Shown piece after piece: positions 21,933 to 34,671 of a DNA stretch of 64,000 nt. A model generated the notes under the pieces. The model did not search any database, was not told the DNA's origin, and was given only the letters and a program-made list of their open reading frames with translations. This DNA comes from Amaurobius ferox. Taxonomy: Eukaryota > Arthropoda > Arachnida > Araneae > Amaurobiidae. The stretch lies in assembly GCA_951213105.1 (NCBI GenBank), contig OX578138.1:96439114-96503113 (forward strand), in the 5' to 3' direction. Position numbers and translations under genes: made by a program. Position 1 is the stretch's first letter. Every line of letters starts with the position of its first letter.

Positions 21933-22782
21933 AATGATAATATAAGAAATTGTCTACCTGTTTGTTTGTTGGCCATGTAAGGACGCCGTTGATCATGTGA
22001 GGGAAATATAAGGACGAACTCTTCAACCCAAATTACTGATGGTAAACACATTGACTTTGCATACACGCAGTATTTGCTTGATACATTTATAAATCGCAGA
22101 ATTGCTTTTATTCTAGCATATATTCTTTCAACTTTAACACGCCAATGGGTGAATGCAAAAAAAAATGCACTTTTATACTGTCATGCGCAAAAAAAAACAT
22201 TTTTTTAAAATTTAACTCTTGAAATACGTACAATCAATCATTCTTGAGATATTTGAAATTATATTTACAGTAGATGATTTTTTAATACAATTCATCAATG
22301 ATTTCATTTATAGTTTTGATTCCATTGCGCTGGTAACCGAGCTACGTTTAAGCGTACTGAGCCGTTGCCAAAATCATTTGTTGGCTATTCGTCAGATTAA
22401 TCTAAAGCTATTAATAGATACTGCCATAACTAATTGCTGTTTCGCTAAAAATTTTTGAAATCGTTCAAATTGAGACATTACCTGTGATCGGAGATAAAAT
22501 TATGTGGTACACACCGCAATTTTGCACAACTGTAAAATGTGCACCATAGTTACGCTTACATTTAAAATGAGTTTCAATAAACAGAACTTTAATCAAGTTT
22601 GCAGGTGATTCATTTAGTGACTACGAGCCATTAAGTCCGCGCTAATAGTGAGTGTAAATGGCGAATATAAACATAATGATAGTGATAAAAATAATAATGC
22701 AATATTACATAAACGTCTAACCTTTGCTACAAAAACAGGCATTACGGCATACATGATGATGGTAAACTCTTTCTTTCTTCCG
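21933..22782. other. Unassigned AT-rich stretch
   Basis: Contains poly-A rich segments near 22150-22205. No family match and no convincing gene. Confidence 0.35.
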
Positions 22783-22998
22783 ACCCAGACCGTCCGAGAT
22801 ATCCGAAGATGTAAGACATCTGTCTGGATGGCCGGGAAGTAGACCCCAATTTAGACCGGTACAAAGTCGAAGACCACATATGTAATGTGCTCGTATTCCG
22901 AATGAACACGGCAATAGTTTGGGCAGAAGCAAAAATCGAACTTGGATCGTACTTGTCCAATCCCCGCGGGCTAACCACTAGACTGCCACACCCACTCG
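22783..22998 (-). mobile_element. SINE-3: tRNA-headed SINE, diverged
   Basis: On the minus strand it reads GTGGGTGTGGCAGTCTAGTGG (A-box-like), then AAGTTCGATTTTTGC (B-box-like), the common SINE body and a tail CGGACGGTCTGGGTCGG. There is no 5S head. It is more diverged than the others. Confidence 0.75.
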
Positions 22999-23521
22999 GA
23001 CTTATTTGAAGAGAGGATAGGCTACATGGTTGAAGTGGGAGTGCTGTAACGTCAGTTCAATTCAGAAAACCCTAGCTTGATCCCCATCTTTGGCTAATTG
23101 AAAAGTTGATGTGAGATTTAGACAATTTTTCAAAAAATTCCATCACTTTTAAATATCTACAATAGTTACAAATGCAGAATTCACGTTAAAATTTAATTCT
23201 ATATATACATAAAAAAGCACTTACGTTTTTTCTCTTATTTCAATGAATAACTAACTATTCCTATTGTATATTACAAATCAAATCTGTTACGGGAATTATC
23301 TAATCAATTACACTCATATTGAACACGCTAGGACAAAATTGTGTTAATAAACCTTCAGAGCTATCATAGAGTATTAAATTTTGGTATTACAACCTAGCAA
23401 CAGTGGAAATTCATTACATAAAATGTAGAACATATTTCAAGCAAAACCTTGACAGCATTTTAAAGAAAATTTCGGAAATTTAAATAATATATATTGCAAA
23501 AAATTAATCCTGTTTCCTGTA
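22999..23521. other. Unassigned stretch
   Basis: Single-copy-looking AT-rich sequence with no family match. Confidence 0.35.
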
Positions 23522-25225
23522 TAACACTTTATGACGTAATTGAAAAGTGTTTATGACTTTGTTCCTTCTCTCTGTCTGTTTGCCGGTTTGCACGATAACT
23601 GCAATAGAAATGGATTTTCCAAAATGAAATTTTAGTATGCCGTTGAGACGGTCTGTGGGGCATACTGGAATGTTAATGAATAATATCCCTCAGTTAGTTT
23701 TGGATTGAACTCGGGTTGAAAAGGTGAAATACATTGTACCCTATAGGACCTAATTTTTCAAAGATTTTTTAAGCGAAGTTAAAATTCAGAAATTGCTTCG
23801 AAAAATTTTGGAAATTATACCATAAATTATAAAATAAAATATATAATAAAACTGTCAGCAAAATACGTTCGGTAGTTTTTAAATCTATAGAAATAAAATT
23901 GAAAATCTGTCTGTCTACATCTTTGTCCCATCATCACGGAAAAACGGCTGAACCGAATTGGATGAAATTTTGTGGGTTACCTGGAAATAGCCCCACTTAA
24001 AATTTAATCCATATTCGAAGCTTCTACGACCAGTGGTTGCCGAGATATTAGTAAAAAACATGGATAGCCTTGAAATAGCCCCCCCATAAATTTAGTCCAA
24101 TTTTCGAGTTTCTAAGACAAAGTGTTGTCGAGATATAAATAAAAACGAAATTTTTCCCTAAGAGTTCTACTCTCTAACTCCGTGGTTTATCCAATCGAAA
24201 AGGTTGAAAATCGTTTGAAAGTGAATTAAAACTTTATCTCTGAGTTCGGTGGGAGATTTTTTGCGCTTATAAGTCACTTTCTGAAAACATGAATTGTTTT
24301 AAACATGAATATAAATGAAAAATCTATCTTCGTGGTTTATTTTTCACAACAATGAAATCCGTTACTCAACAATGAAAAGTATAAAGAAATCGAAATAGTT
24401 ATTTAATTTCGCAGTTTATGAGGAATAATCTATCTTATACCATGTTGCTCAGAAACGCAATTAAATTAAATTCGTCAGTTAATTTTAATTTTAATTTTTT
24501 CCATTTGATTTTTCTTTTAATTATATTAATTGCGGACTGCGTGCATCACTTTTATTTATTTTGGCAAGAATTTTAAAGCTTTTATACTATATTTAGCTAA
24601 TAAACTCATATATTGTTTTTACCCAATATATTCTTTAATCCGGTTGTTGAAACAGAAAAATAGTAAAGCGGGTATATCTTCTAAAATAATTTTAGTGTTT
24701 TCATTTAGTATATATAAACGGGATCAGGATATTTTATTCTTACGATCTACAAATTCAGAGCTACGAATATGGCGGAATATTGCTAACTTGGCAACTTTTC
24801 TGAAACTTTACCAAATTGGCGGAAATGTCTCCAAATTGATAAAAACGAAGCAAATCAATGAAATTATAGCTATTTTTTTAGAAGATGTTTCGGTAGCATT
24901 TGTCGATCAGTCCATCCATCCTACTTAGTTACACATTTAGAGAATTTTTTAAAATATCACCAAATTGATAATAATGCTTGTAAATCCATAAAAATATCAT
25001 GGAATTAATAAAATTGCGCTTAATAAATGAAATTACTGGTGTTTCGTTAGGGGATTGTATTGTGATGACGTTTCGTCAATTTGTCGCAAAATGGGACTGT
25101 CAGTTCTACAGTCGGAATTGGCGATACATTTGGCGATTTTTTAAATTTTCGCTAATTTGAAGAAAATGTCGCCAAACCTCCCATGGAGACGATATGATTT
25201 CCATCAATTTATTTGAAGCAAATGC

Positions 25226-25819
25226 ATTTTTTACTGAATAATATCAATTACGGTCTTCAGGTTTTTAAACCTGATGTGCAAAAACATTTATTAATAATCA
25301 TGTTTAATAATCATTAATAATCATTAATAATCATTTATTAATAATCATAAATAACAATAATGTTTTTAAACATTTAATGTTTAAAAACATTATTATTTTG
25401 ATATTTCCGGGGATTATTGATTCAGGGATTATTGGTATTTTCAAGTAATTATGCCGTTGTTTTATTATAACAAAAATTGTTTAAAATCATATATTATACG
25501 TTGTACGAGTAATCTTCTACAAATGCACTGGTATATCTTCTAATCTACGAGTATATAAGTAGTACAGGTATATTGGCATATACTTTGATATCTATTGGCA
25601 TATATTGAAATCAATTACGACCTTCTGGTATAAAGATTAAGGGGATTATTGATATTTTCAATTTCTTACGTCATATGTTTTATTTTGGCAAATATTTTTG
25701 AGAATCATATTGCAATATGGGTAATCTCCTACTAACACACTGGCATATTTTATAATCTGCCACAATATAAGTAGTACGAGCATATATATATATATATATA
25801 TTCCAATATAATTTTAGTA
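25226..25819 (+). repeat. Diverged internal tandem repeats of Helitron D
   Basis: The pattern ATCAATTACG...GGATTATTGATATTTTC...GTAATCTNCTAC...CTGGCATAT...GTATATAAGTAGTACG recurs at least twice here and once more after the LTR at 26730-26900. Spacings are about 170-200 bp. ATAATCATTAATAATC words and a (TA)n run at 25788-25801 add to it. Confidence 0.6.
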
Positions 25820-25824
25820 CTTTC

Positions 25825-26721
25825 TGTGGGACGTGGAAAATTAGATGTTAAATTTTAAAGGTTATATTAATATTATTATTAATATTAATTGCTTATTAAT
25901 AATTATAAACATGGCCGTTGAACTCATAACGTGGAATTAACATTTAAACGTACATCGCTCGTTGTTGTGCCGCAATAACCCTCCAATTATTTTTACCTTT
26001 TGTGTAAGTCCTGAAAAGAACTATTAATTATTATTAAAAAGATTAGACTATTTAAAACTTAAACAATATCATTTATTAACAACATCAATTTATCACTAAC
26101 AACAATTTATCATAATTATCAACTATCATTTAATTACTCTAGTTATGGGGGATATGTGACCAGTTAGTTAAATTTCTAAAGTGTCTAGGACCGGGGAAAT
26201 GAGCACATACCTTACAGTTTAATCTTTGGCTCATCACGCTGAGGGTTGCATCCGTCTTATCGCTGACTGTACGACCACAACTCTTTCGTGTGTGGCTTGC
26301 ATCTCGTACTTATAGTCAACTGCCAAAACCTGCTGCAACAACACCTCGAATGAAACTTCTTTCAACAACACATTTCTTGTCAGACTTCCTTCTACAACAT
26401 ATCGTATCCAAGTTCTTTCTTTCACATTTTGTATTGAAGTTCTTGGTTCCTTCGGCGGGGGGGGGGGGGGGGGGGGGTAGCTCCACCCTTCTTCTCCTTG
26501 CTGCTCATTGGTTCTTCTGAACCCAATGGCATCACTTGACATTTATCAAGCCCCCTTTCAGCCCCCTTTGGCCTGGGACACTCAAATTTATTGTATTTGA
26601 CCTAAAAGTTCAAGTTGTTGTAAACACCGGCGCCAGCCAGACTCGATCTTTGTTAGGCGTTCTATGAACCATAAATACTGCAATAAAAATGCCTCATGTG
26701 AGGACATATTTTGGCCTCACA
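25825..26721 (-). mobile_element. Solo LTR, 897 bp
   Basis: On the minus strand it begins TGTGAGGCCAAAATATG and ends ...CCACGTCCCACA, so TG...CA ends are present. It is flanked by CTTTC at 25820-25824 and 26722-26726, a 5-bp target duplication. Only one LTR is present and no internal coding region, so a full element was probably lost by LTR-LTR recombination. It contains a 21-base G run (26457-26477, plus strand). The 102-codon ORF across it (poly-Pro) is an artefact of that run. The superfamily cannot be decided without an internal region. Confidence 0.85.
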
Positions 26722-27097
26722 CTTTCATTCTGGCATATATTGGAGTCAATTACGTGTTTATTGATATTCTCAATTTATACATGCAATATACTAATACAGG
26801 TTATATATTCTAATATTCGCGTATATAAGTTGTACGGGTCTCATTAATGCTTTCATTTTGCATATATTGATCAATTACTTTTTTTATGAATTTGCTTGCA
26901 AGAGGGGTCAGGATGTTTTATTCTTCAGATCTGCCCGTGAAGATAATTTTGTATAGCAAGAACACATATTCTTAAACTTATTTTTAGGAGCATTGCATTA
27001 AATATTTTAACATAATATTTTGATTAAAAATGTCATTTAGTATACTATAGGAATTTGCACATGATTGTAAATTTTAAGTTTCTTTATATTATATACT

Positions 27098-27124
27098 CCG
27101 TACGAAGAACGGGTATTATGCTAG
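27098..27124 (+). terminator. Helitron D 3' hairpin and CTAG end
   Basis: CCGT/ACGG stem with a 7-base loop, then GTATTATG and CTAG. In Helitrons such a hairpin marks the end of the transferred strand. Confidence 0.8.
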
Positions 27125-27750
27125 TTAAAAGTAAAATAATAATTACACCCATATAATATGATGAGATCAAGTGACCCACTTCAAAATAATATATAGCATT
27201 CATCTTTTTTTTTTCCAGAGTAAAAATCGTGACTTTTAAATTTCTGTTACATTTATTGTTGTATCCCTCTTAAAACCACTTTATTTTTGCGCATTTTCTG
27301 TGCATCTATATTCTGCGCCAACGGAATTACAATATTTTTCAGTTCAAATGATTATCAAGCCTTGATTATTTTTACAACGAAGCCTAATTTTAAAGGATGC
27401 AGCATTTAAACAAGTGATTGTAAACTGAGTTGTATAAGAATTGCTGAATTTTTTAAAAATATTTTAAATTATTGAAATCTGGACTCTGGAATAAGAGTGT
27501 ATGAATGAAATATTCACTGCTTTTACATAGAGAGCCAAAATATTTATATTTCGATGACGTCATTTGAATAAAGTTCATTGTTTTCGATGAAGTTTTAAGT
27601 TTTCAAATATAATAAGTTATTATAATTCTGTGATAATTATAAAAATATCACCGCTGAATGCATCGTATTTTAGAGATATTTAAATAAAATTGCATTTCTG
27701 TTGGAAAGTGCTTCATAATCAATGCTTTATGCATGCTTGATCTTTCGTGT

Positions 27751-28625
27751 TATATATTATTTTGTATTAAAAGAAACAAATTGAGGAAATATTCCTAGAA
27801 AATATAATTAATTTTAATCAAGTTAAATTTAAAATTTGTCAAGGAGTAGCTTTATGTAATTAGTAGCAGCATATGTCAGAAAATGTTGTCAAGTACAAAA
27901 ATGTTAGGAATATATCCTTCAAAAGCGTTAATAACATATGCATGTTAGTATATTAAACTAATTTCTGGAATTTTGTGTTTATATACACTAATTTGATATA
28001 GGTGTGCATTCTCTTTCAAGGAGTCATCGTGTTTACATTGTAGCAATTGATGAGCAGTTTGGTGTTGTATTTATTTGAACGATTTCACATAGTCATATAA
28101 AGAAAACTAAATAATCCTAACAATTTCTATGAATCCTTTGATACATGTAGTTTAATATTTAATTTATACTTAAAGCAACTCGTTGGGATACATATTTTGA
28201 ATTAAATATAATTAGATATCTATGTTACATACTGTTTCATAGAGCATAATAATAGCCTGTTCGCAATGGTTAAATTTCATTTCAAAAGATCTAACATAAA
28301 AGAAGAAAACTCGGAAGAGATACTTCAATGCTAAAACTAATCTAATGTATCTCAACATTTAGTGTTTCATCGATTGAAAGTGATAAAATAAAATTAGAGG
28401 CAATGTGGCTGTCACGTAAACATTGAGATAAATGTTAAGCTTCACATTCCGTCAAGATAGAATGGCATTTAAGTCTTTGAGGCATAGGTTCTTGAAGTAA
28501 GTTACCCGAAGGCGAAAAAATAATTAGTAAATAATGTAATAACTAATTCAAAATTTTCTTTTAATATCAGCTTTAAGTTTTTCCTACTAAAAATCTTTAA
28601 ATAATGTTTTTATGTCATATGTATG
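27751..28625. other. Unassigned AT-rich stretch
   Basis: No family match, no ORF of note. Confidence 0.35.
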
Positions 28626-29080
28626 TGTGAGACCAGAAATGGATCTCACATTTGATGAGACAGTTTTATGTGATTATTTATGGTGGCCAAAACGACAAAC
28701 AATGTGTGTAGTCTGGCTGACACCGATTTTTATCACTACGTGAAGCTAAAGGTCAGAAGACCATAAATTTAGGGGGCCATGACAGAGCGGCTGAGCTGGG
28801 CCTTACGAGATGTGGAATAGTGCCATTGGGTAAAGAAGTAACCAATAAGCGCCAAATGGAAGAAAAGGCGGAGTTACCCCTCCCCCCCCACACACACACC
28901 ACCACCACCACCGAGGGAACCACAGCCTGTGACCCGAGAATCAAGCAGACAACTATGGAGATTTGACTTAAGAGCGGACCAGAAGGAAAATAAGGAAGAT
29001 TTGACTTAGGAAGGAAGTGAGCAGATTTGTGCAACTTGTGCACATATGGCTTGTACAACATAACTTGAAGAATTGAATTT
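28626..29080 (+). mobile_element. Partial LTR related to the solo LTR
   Basis: The start TGTGAGACCAGAAATGGATC, the blocks GTCTGGCTGACACCG, ATAAATTTAGGGGG, TGCCATTGGGTAAAGAAGTA and the C-rich run before CCGAGGGAACCA match the LTR at 25825-26721 in order. The 3' half is missing or diverged, and no matching target duplication was found. The (CCA)n/poly-C stretch makes a Val-rich minus-strand ORF that is not a gene. Confidence 0.7.
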
Positions 29081-29086
29081 TTTATT

Positions 29087-29112
29087 ATACATTATGTATA
29101 TAAGGAAAGTAA
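29087..29112 (-). mobile_element. Isolated family A 5' tip
   Basis: ACATTATGTATATAAGGAAAGTA is the outer arm of the A palindrome with nothing else of A attached. It stands between the LTR piece and a B copy. Confidence 0.6.
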
Positions 29113-29862
29113 TAAAATATGATATCCATCTTCTGTCAAAATCGTGATTTTTAAAGTTGCTTTTAATTCATATTTAGTGTTGTATCCGTCCTAAAACCGC
29201 TTTATTTTCGCTTAAATTCTGTGCATCTACATACTGAAACAACGCAATTACAATATATTTGAATTTCAATGATCATCCAACTTTGATTATTTTTACAACG
29301 AAGCCTAATTCTCATATCAATGAAATATTCATTGATTTTACAGAGGGAAGAACGATTTTTTCGATGAAGTTTTAAGCATGGAGTTTAAATACTTGTACCT
29401 CCATGGTCTTAAGTTTTTAAATAAAATAAATTATTATAGTATTGTGATGAATGAAATGAACGGAAAAATGTTAATGAATGAAATGCTGCTTTTATATAGA
29501 GAGCCAGGCGTGTTATATTTCGATGACGTCATTTGAATAAATTTCATTTGTTTTCGCTGAAGTTTTCAAATATAATAAATTATTGTAGTATTATGATAAT
29601 TTAAAAAATATTACCGAGAATGTATCGCATTTTAGAAATGTTTAAACCAGGCAATTTATATTTCAATGCCGTCATTGGAATGAAGTTCATTATTTTCTAT
29701 GAAGTTTTAAGTTTTCAAATATAATAAATTAATGTAGTATTGTGATAATTTTAAAAATATTACAGAGGATTGCATCGCATTTTAGAGATGTTTAAATAAA
29801 ATTGCATTGAAGTTGGAAAGTGTTGCATAATCAATGCCTTATACATGATTGATCTGTCTTGT
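29113..29862 (+). mobile_element. Family B, 5'-truncated copy
   Basis: It begins at the B segment ATATGATATCCATCTTCTGTC and runs to the terminal palindrome and TTGATCTGTCTTGT. The central part (ATGAAGTTTTAAG...AATAAATTATTAT) is partly duplicated, a common variation in this family. Confidence 0.8.
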
Positions 29863-31624
29863 TTTAATGATCTTGTTGAATTAAAAATAAAAAAATTCTG
29901 ATTGACCAAATTTGTCTAAGGGGGTCGTATAAAAATTTAAAAGGTGTAACTGTTTGAAAATCAATGGGAGGTCTATTTCATTAACGTAGTCCTATTTCTT
30001 ACCTTACTTTCAACATTTTTGCAATTTACATTTCCTACTTATCTCCAACAGGTAAAGAATTAAAACGCGTTTCAATCTTTTTGGAACACCCTGTATATAA
30101 TTCACGGTAGGAGGTGAGTGTTCAGGCTTTTAAGACCATGCAGTTTTGTTCAGTTGAAGCATTTATCAGTGCCACAGAAGCTTCCTAGCTTAGAGGAGGG
30201 CTTCAAAATAAAATATCGATATGAAGAATCATGAGTATGTGATCTGACTCTTAATATGTATGCCTGCCTCATCAGGTGTGCGAAACCTCATCAGGGACTG
30301 TACAATATGAAGGTGACAAGCTATTTAATATATGAAGGTTAGTATCAATTTTCCGAAATTTCAAAAAAATATTGTATCCAATGGTCACACCACGCGGTCC
30401 AACCAATTAATACGATTCTGATATTACTTCTCTCTGGATAAATTAATATGTGTCAGTAAATTAATATGTGTCAGTAAGAGAATAATGTCCCATAATTTTG
30501 ATAAATGTAATAATATAAACTGATACTGTATATTCGAAAAAATGTTGTTCCTTTCTGTTAACTTTTAGTTCTCACTTTGGTTTCCTTAAGATTATAACCA
30601 TTAGAGTTTTTTAAACGATGTGCTGGTATAGGTGGGTACTGTGGCCACCTAGCAATGTACACCAAATTATTAATTTCAGAAAATAACAAGTAAAAGTTAA
30701 CTACAAAAGTAATATATATATTTTAACTGCACATTTTAGATTTAATCAATTTGAGAGATAATAAAATCGCAAATTAGATAATAAATCAATGTGTCACGCT
30801 GCCCATAGAACTCTTCCAGAGATGGACCAAACTCAGAGAAGTGAGGCACAAAATTGACTAGCCTAAAATTCGGCTTCTTGACTTTGAAAGAACAGGGAGA
30901 AAACGTTTCCTCTTGTCATTTCCCCATCATCACCCTTGATTGGTGTCCAAGGCTTCTCCAAACCTTTAAAACCCGAGAGTCATATAATTTACCCCACCAA
31001 TACTTATCTTTACATATACTATATTTTATAGAGATAGTAAAATTCGATACCTTTATTATACGCAATGTAACTGGTAATAAAATACAAATCCTTAACGATC
31101 TAATCGGTTTTTAACTGTCCAACTTTTCGAAAACCCATGGAAGTTCTATACCTTTTCATTTAATTTATAGTAATTACAGGACATTAAAAGAACGCTTCGT
31201 ATTGGGAATCTGAAGTGTTTGATTGGTGTTCTTTTATTAAAAAAAACATTGCTAATTAACTTGTCTAACATTTATTTCCTGAAAAATATTTCCGAAGTTA
31301 TTTTGTTTCCAATTATGGGTACCATTCTGATTGCAACATTTATGGATCATTAAATTACGAAAGTTTGAGACTGCAATGAATGGGTTAAAATATGATCCCA
31401 TCACGTAATTATAACAAAAACGCACGACGGTGCTTCCGGAAAACTTTGGTTCAATCGCTTTTGTGTGTAATTTATTCCAGAGTATGAATTAAACTTTTCA
31501 TTTTCGCGGTAAAAGTGTTTAGGGAGAATGTTTAAGCGTAATCCTGGGATTATTTAAATGATTTCGAGTAATTAAATGAGACATAGTTTGGTTTGTGTGA
31601 ATATATTTGGTAGTGATTAGGGGA
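29863..31624. other. Unassigned stretch
   Basis: TTTTTGGAACACCCTGTATA at about 30079-30098 is a word I associate with arthropod repeat ends, but I cannot place a partner end. No gene is called. Confidence 0.35.
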
Positions 31625-31768
31625 AAAAATCTGATGTGGGCAGCACATGACTTTCCTTATATAATGCAATGAATTTACTAATTTTCCAATAAAAAAAATA
31701 ATTATTTTTATAGTAGATATTTATATTCTTTCCAAGATATTGAATTTTCGTCAATTAGTCGTTATTTT

Positions 31769-33064
31769 TAACATTTTACAACAAAGTTTAAAAGTGTTTA
31801 TGACTTTGTTCATTCTGTCTGTCTGTCTGTCTGTCTGTCCGTTAGCACAATAACTGCCGTAAAAATGACTTAATCAAAATGAAATTTTAGTATGTTGTTC
31901 AGACGGTCTGTAGCACCTATGGGAATATAAATGAATAATATCACCCAATTAGTTTTGGATTGAACCCGGGTTGAAAAAATGAAATACATAGCCCTATGGG
32001 ACCTAATTTTTTAAACATTTTTTAAGCGGATTTAAAATTCACAAATAGCTTCAAAATTTTTAGGTAATACTCAAATTGTTCCATAAAATATATAAAAAAA
32101 AATTCAGCGAGATATAATTCAGTAGTTTTTTAAATAAAAATTAAAATAATAATAACACCTCTTAAATGAAACGATCACGTGACCATGATATGAAAGTATC
32201 ACGTGATCCACTTCAAAATGATATATGGCATCCATCTTGTCTCAAAATCGTGATTTTTAAAATTCTTTTTATTTCATATTGAGTGTTGTATCCGTCCTAA
32301 AACTACTTGGTTTAAATTCTGTGCATCTACATACTAAAACAACGCAATTACAACATATATGAGTATAAATGCTCATCCAAATTTGATTATTTCTGCAACG
32401 AAGCCTATTTTTCACCTATATAAAATGTAAACAGCAAAATATGTAGAATGAGTTGCATAGGAATTGCTGTATTTTTTTAACGCAAAAGAATTTAGCTCAT
32501 GGAGTCTGCATAGCTGATATGAAAGAAATATTCATTGACTTTACCGAGAGAAGACCGATTTTTTGCGATGAAGTTTTAAGCATAGAGTTAAAATACTTGT
32601 AGCTCAATGGTCGTAATTTTTAAATAAAATAAATTATTATAGTATTGGGATGAATGACATGAATGGAAAATTATTTATGAATGAAATGCTGCTTTTTTAG
32701 AGAGCCAGCCGTGTTATTTTTTCTATGACGTCATTTGAAAGAATTTCAGTTGTTTTCGATGAAGTTTTTAAATATAAAAATTATCGTGGTATTATGATAA
32801 TTCTAAAATTATTAAAGAATAATATATCACATTTTAGAGGTGTTTAAACCAGGCAATTTATATTTCAATGCCGACATTTGAATGAAGTTCATTTTCTTCG
32901 ATGAAGGTTTAAGATTTCAAACATAATAAATCAATGTAGTATTGTGATAAGTTTTAAAATATTACCGAGGAATGTACGGCATTTTAGACATGTTTAAATA
33001 AAATTGCATTGAAGTTGGAAAGTGTTTCATAATCAATGCTTTAAGCATGATTGATCTTTCTTGT
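31769..33064 (+). mobile_element. Family B insertion 1, full length
   Basis: It starts TAACATTTTACAACAAAG (fold-back with GTTTAAAAGTGTT). A GTCT tract lies at 31811-31838, then CCGTTAGCACAATAACTGCCG. It ends with the palindrome ATGCTTTAAGCAT and TTGATCTTTCTTGT. It is 1296 bp and sits at a T-rich site of the A copy. Confidence 0.9.
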
Positions 33065-33084
33065 TATTGATTTAGCATCATTTT

Positions 33085-34386
33085 TAACACTTTACAACAA
33101 AGTTGAAAAGTGTTTATGACTTTGTTCATTCTGTCTGTCTGTCTGTCTGTCCGTTAGCACGATAACTGCCGCAAAAATGATTTAATCGAAATGAAATTTT
33201 AGTATGTTGTTCAGACGGTCAGTAGGACCTAAGGGAATATAAATGAATAATATCACCCAATTAGTTTTTGATTGAACCCGGGTTGAAAAAATGAAATACA
33301 TTGAGCCCTATGGGACCTAATTCTTCAAACATTTTTTAAGCAAATTTAAAATTCACAAATTGCTTCGAAAATTTTAGGTAATATTTAAATTGTTCCATGA
33401 AATATATAATAAAAATTCAGTGAAATATATTCAGTAGTTCTTTAAACAAAAATTAAAATAATAATTACACCTCTTATATGAAACGATCACGTGACCATGA
33501 TATGAAACGATCACATGACCCACTTCAAAATGATATATGGCATCCATCTTGTTTCAAAATCACGATTTTTTTAAGTTCTTTTTAAATCATATTGAGTGTT
33601 GTATCCGTTCTAAAACTACTTTATTTTTGCTTAAATTCTGTGCATCTACATACTTAAACAACGCCAATACAATATATTTAAGTTTAAATGATTATCCAAA
33701 TTTGATTATTTCTACTATTAAGCCTATTTTTCACCTATGTAAAATGTAAACAGCAAAATATGTAGAATGAGTTGTATTAGAATTGCTCTATTTCTTTAAA
33801 ACAAAATAATTTAGTCCATGGAGTCTGCATGGCTGATATGAATGAAATATTAATTGATTTCAAAAAGATTTTTGACGATTTTTTTCGATGAAGTTTTAGG
33901 CATGGAGTTTAATTACTTGTAGCTCAATGGTCTTAATTTTTAAATAAAGTAAATTATTATAGTATTGTGATGAATGAAATGAATGGGAGAAAGTTATGAA
34001 TGAAATCATGTTTTTATAGAGAGATCCAGGCGTATTATTTTTTCTATGACGTCATTTGAATTAATTTCAGTTGTTTTCACTGAAGTTTTCAAATATAATA
34101 AATTATCGTAGTATTATGATAGTTTTAAAAATGTTACCGTGGAATGTATCGCATTTTAAAGATATTTAAACCAGGCAATTTATATTCCAATGCCGTCATT
34201 TGAATGAAGTTCATTTTTTTCAATGAAGGTTTAAGTTTTCAAATATAATAAATTAATGTAGTATTGTGATAAGTTTTAAAATATTTCCGAGGAATGTATT
34301 GCATTTTTGACTTTTTTAAATAAAATTGCATTGAAGTTGGAATGTGTTTCATAATCAATGCTTTAAGCATGATTGATCTTTCTTGT
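33085..34386 (+). mobile_element. Family B insertion 2, full length
   Basis: It is 1302 bp with the same ends as insertion 1. The A sequence on either side joins as CATCATTTT / TATCCATTTGG, which matches uninterrupted A copies exactly. The site is therefore T/T with no duplication, or equivalently a 3-bp TTA duplication. Confidence 0.9.
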
Positions 34387-34671
34387 TATCCATTTGGCGA
34401 GTTTTCGTTAATTTAGCCACATTTAAAAAAGTCGCCAAGTTGGCGACATTCCACCAAATTCGTCGTCAAAATCTCGCCAAGCGTTATGGAAGGATAATTA
34501 CATTATTCTTACAGCAGATAAATGACTATTGGCGTTAAAATACAAAAGTATAACTCAAAGTATCATTTTTCATGAATGGAATAAGCTAGATCCACGAGAA
34601 TGAGTCACCAAATTTATCGCATGGTACCTATGAAAAGTGAACATGTTTCTCAATAAGAAATATTTTTTTAT

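Larger units (their letters stand above)
23884..27124 (+). mobile_element. Helitron (family D) copy 1, non-autonomous
   Basis: It starts 5'-TCTATAGAAATAAAATTG and ends ...ACGGGTATTATGCTAG-3', inserted between A (23883) and T (27125) without target duplication. These are the three standard Helitron signs: 5' TC, 3' CTRR and an A/T site. A hairpin CCGT-ACGAAGA-ACGG (27098-27112) stands nine bases before CTAG. The 5' part has a GTCT tract and GGCTGAACCGAATTGGATG...GAAATTTTGTGGGT. The middle has GGCGA/CCAAATT repeat blocks at 24770-24860 and 25090-25170. No Rep or helicase coding is visible, so it would need help in trans. A solo LTR sits inside it. Confidence 0.88.
23522..27750 (+). mobile_element. 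Family B copy split by Helitron D
   Basis: The B 5' end TAACACTTTATGACGTAATTG and its following part occupy 23522-23883, ending GGTAGTTTTTAAA. B resumes at 27125 with TTAAAAGTAAAATAATAATT and ends with the TGATCTTTCGTGT tail at 27750. The two parts join without gain or loss relative to other B copies, so the 3241 bp between them is a later insertion. Confidence 0.88.

Noticed and set aside
24530..24928. 132-codon ORF in Helitron D
   Set aside because: It is not kept in the second D copy at 63225 onward, and it runs through the degenerate 20-bp repeat block.
26234..26542. 102-codon ORF with poly-proline
   Set aside because: It is created by the 21-base G run inside the solo LTR.
31769..33064. 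Family B as a PIF/Harbinger MITE with TTA duplication
   Set aside because: The TTA reading is possible, but there are no terminal inverted repeats, and the fold-back, microsatellite and 3' palindrome fit a Helentron-like element better. Kept as the main alternative.
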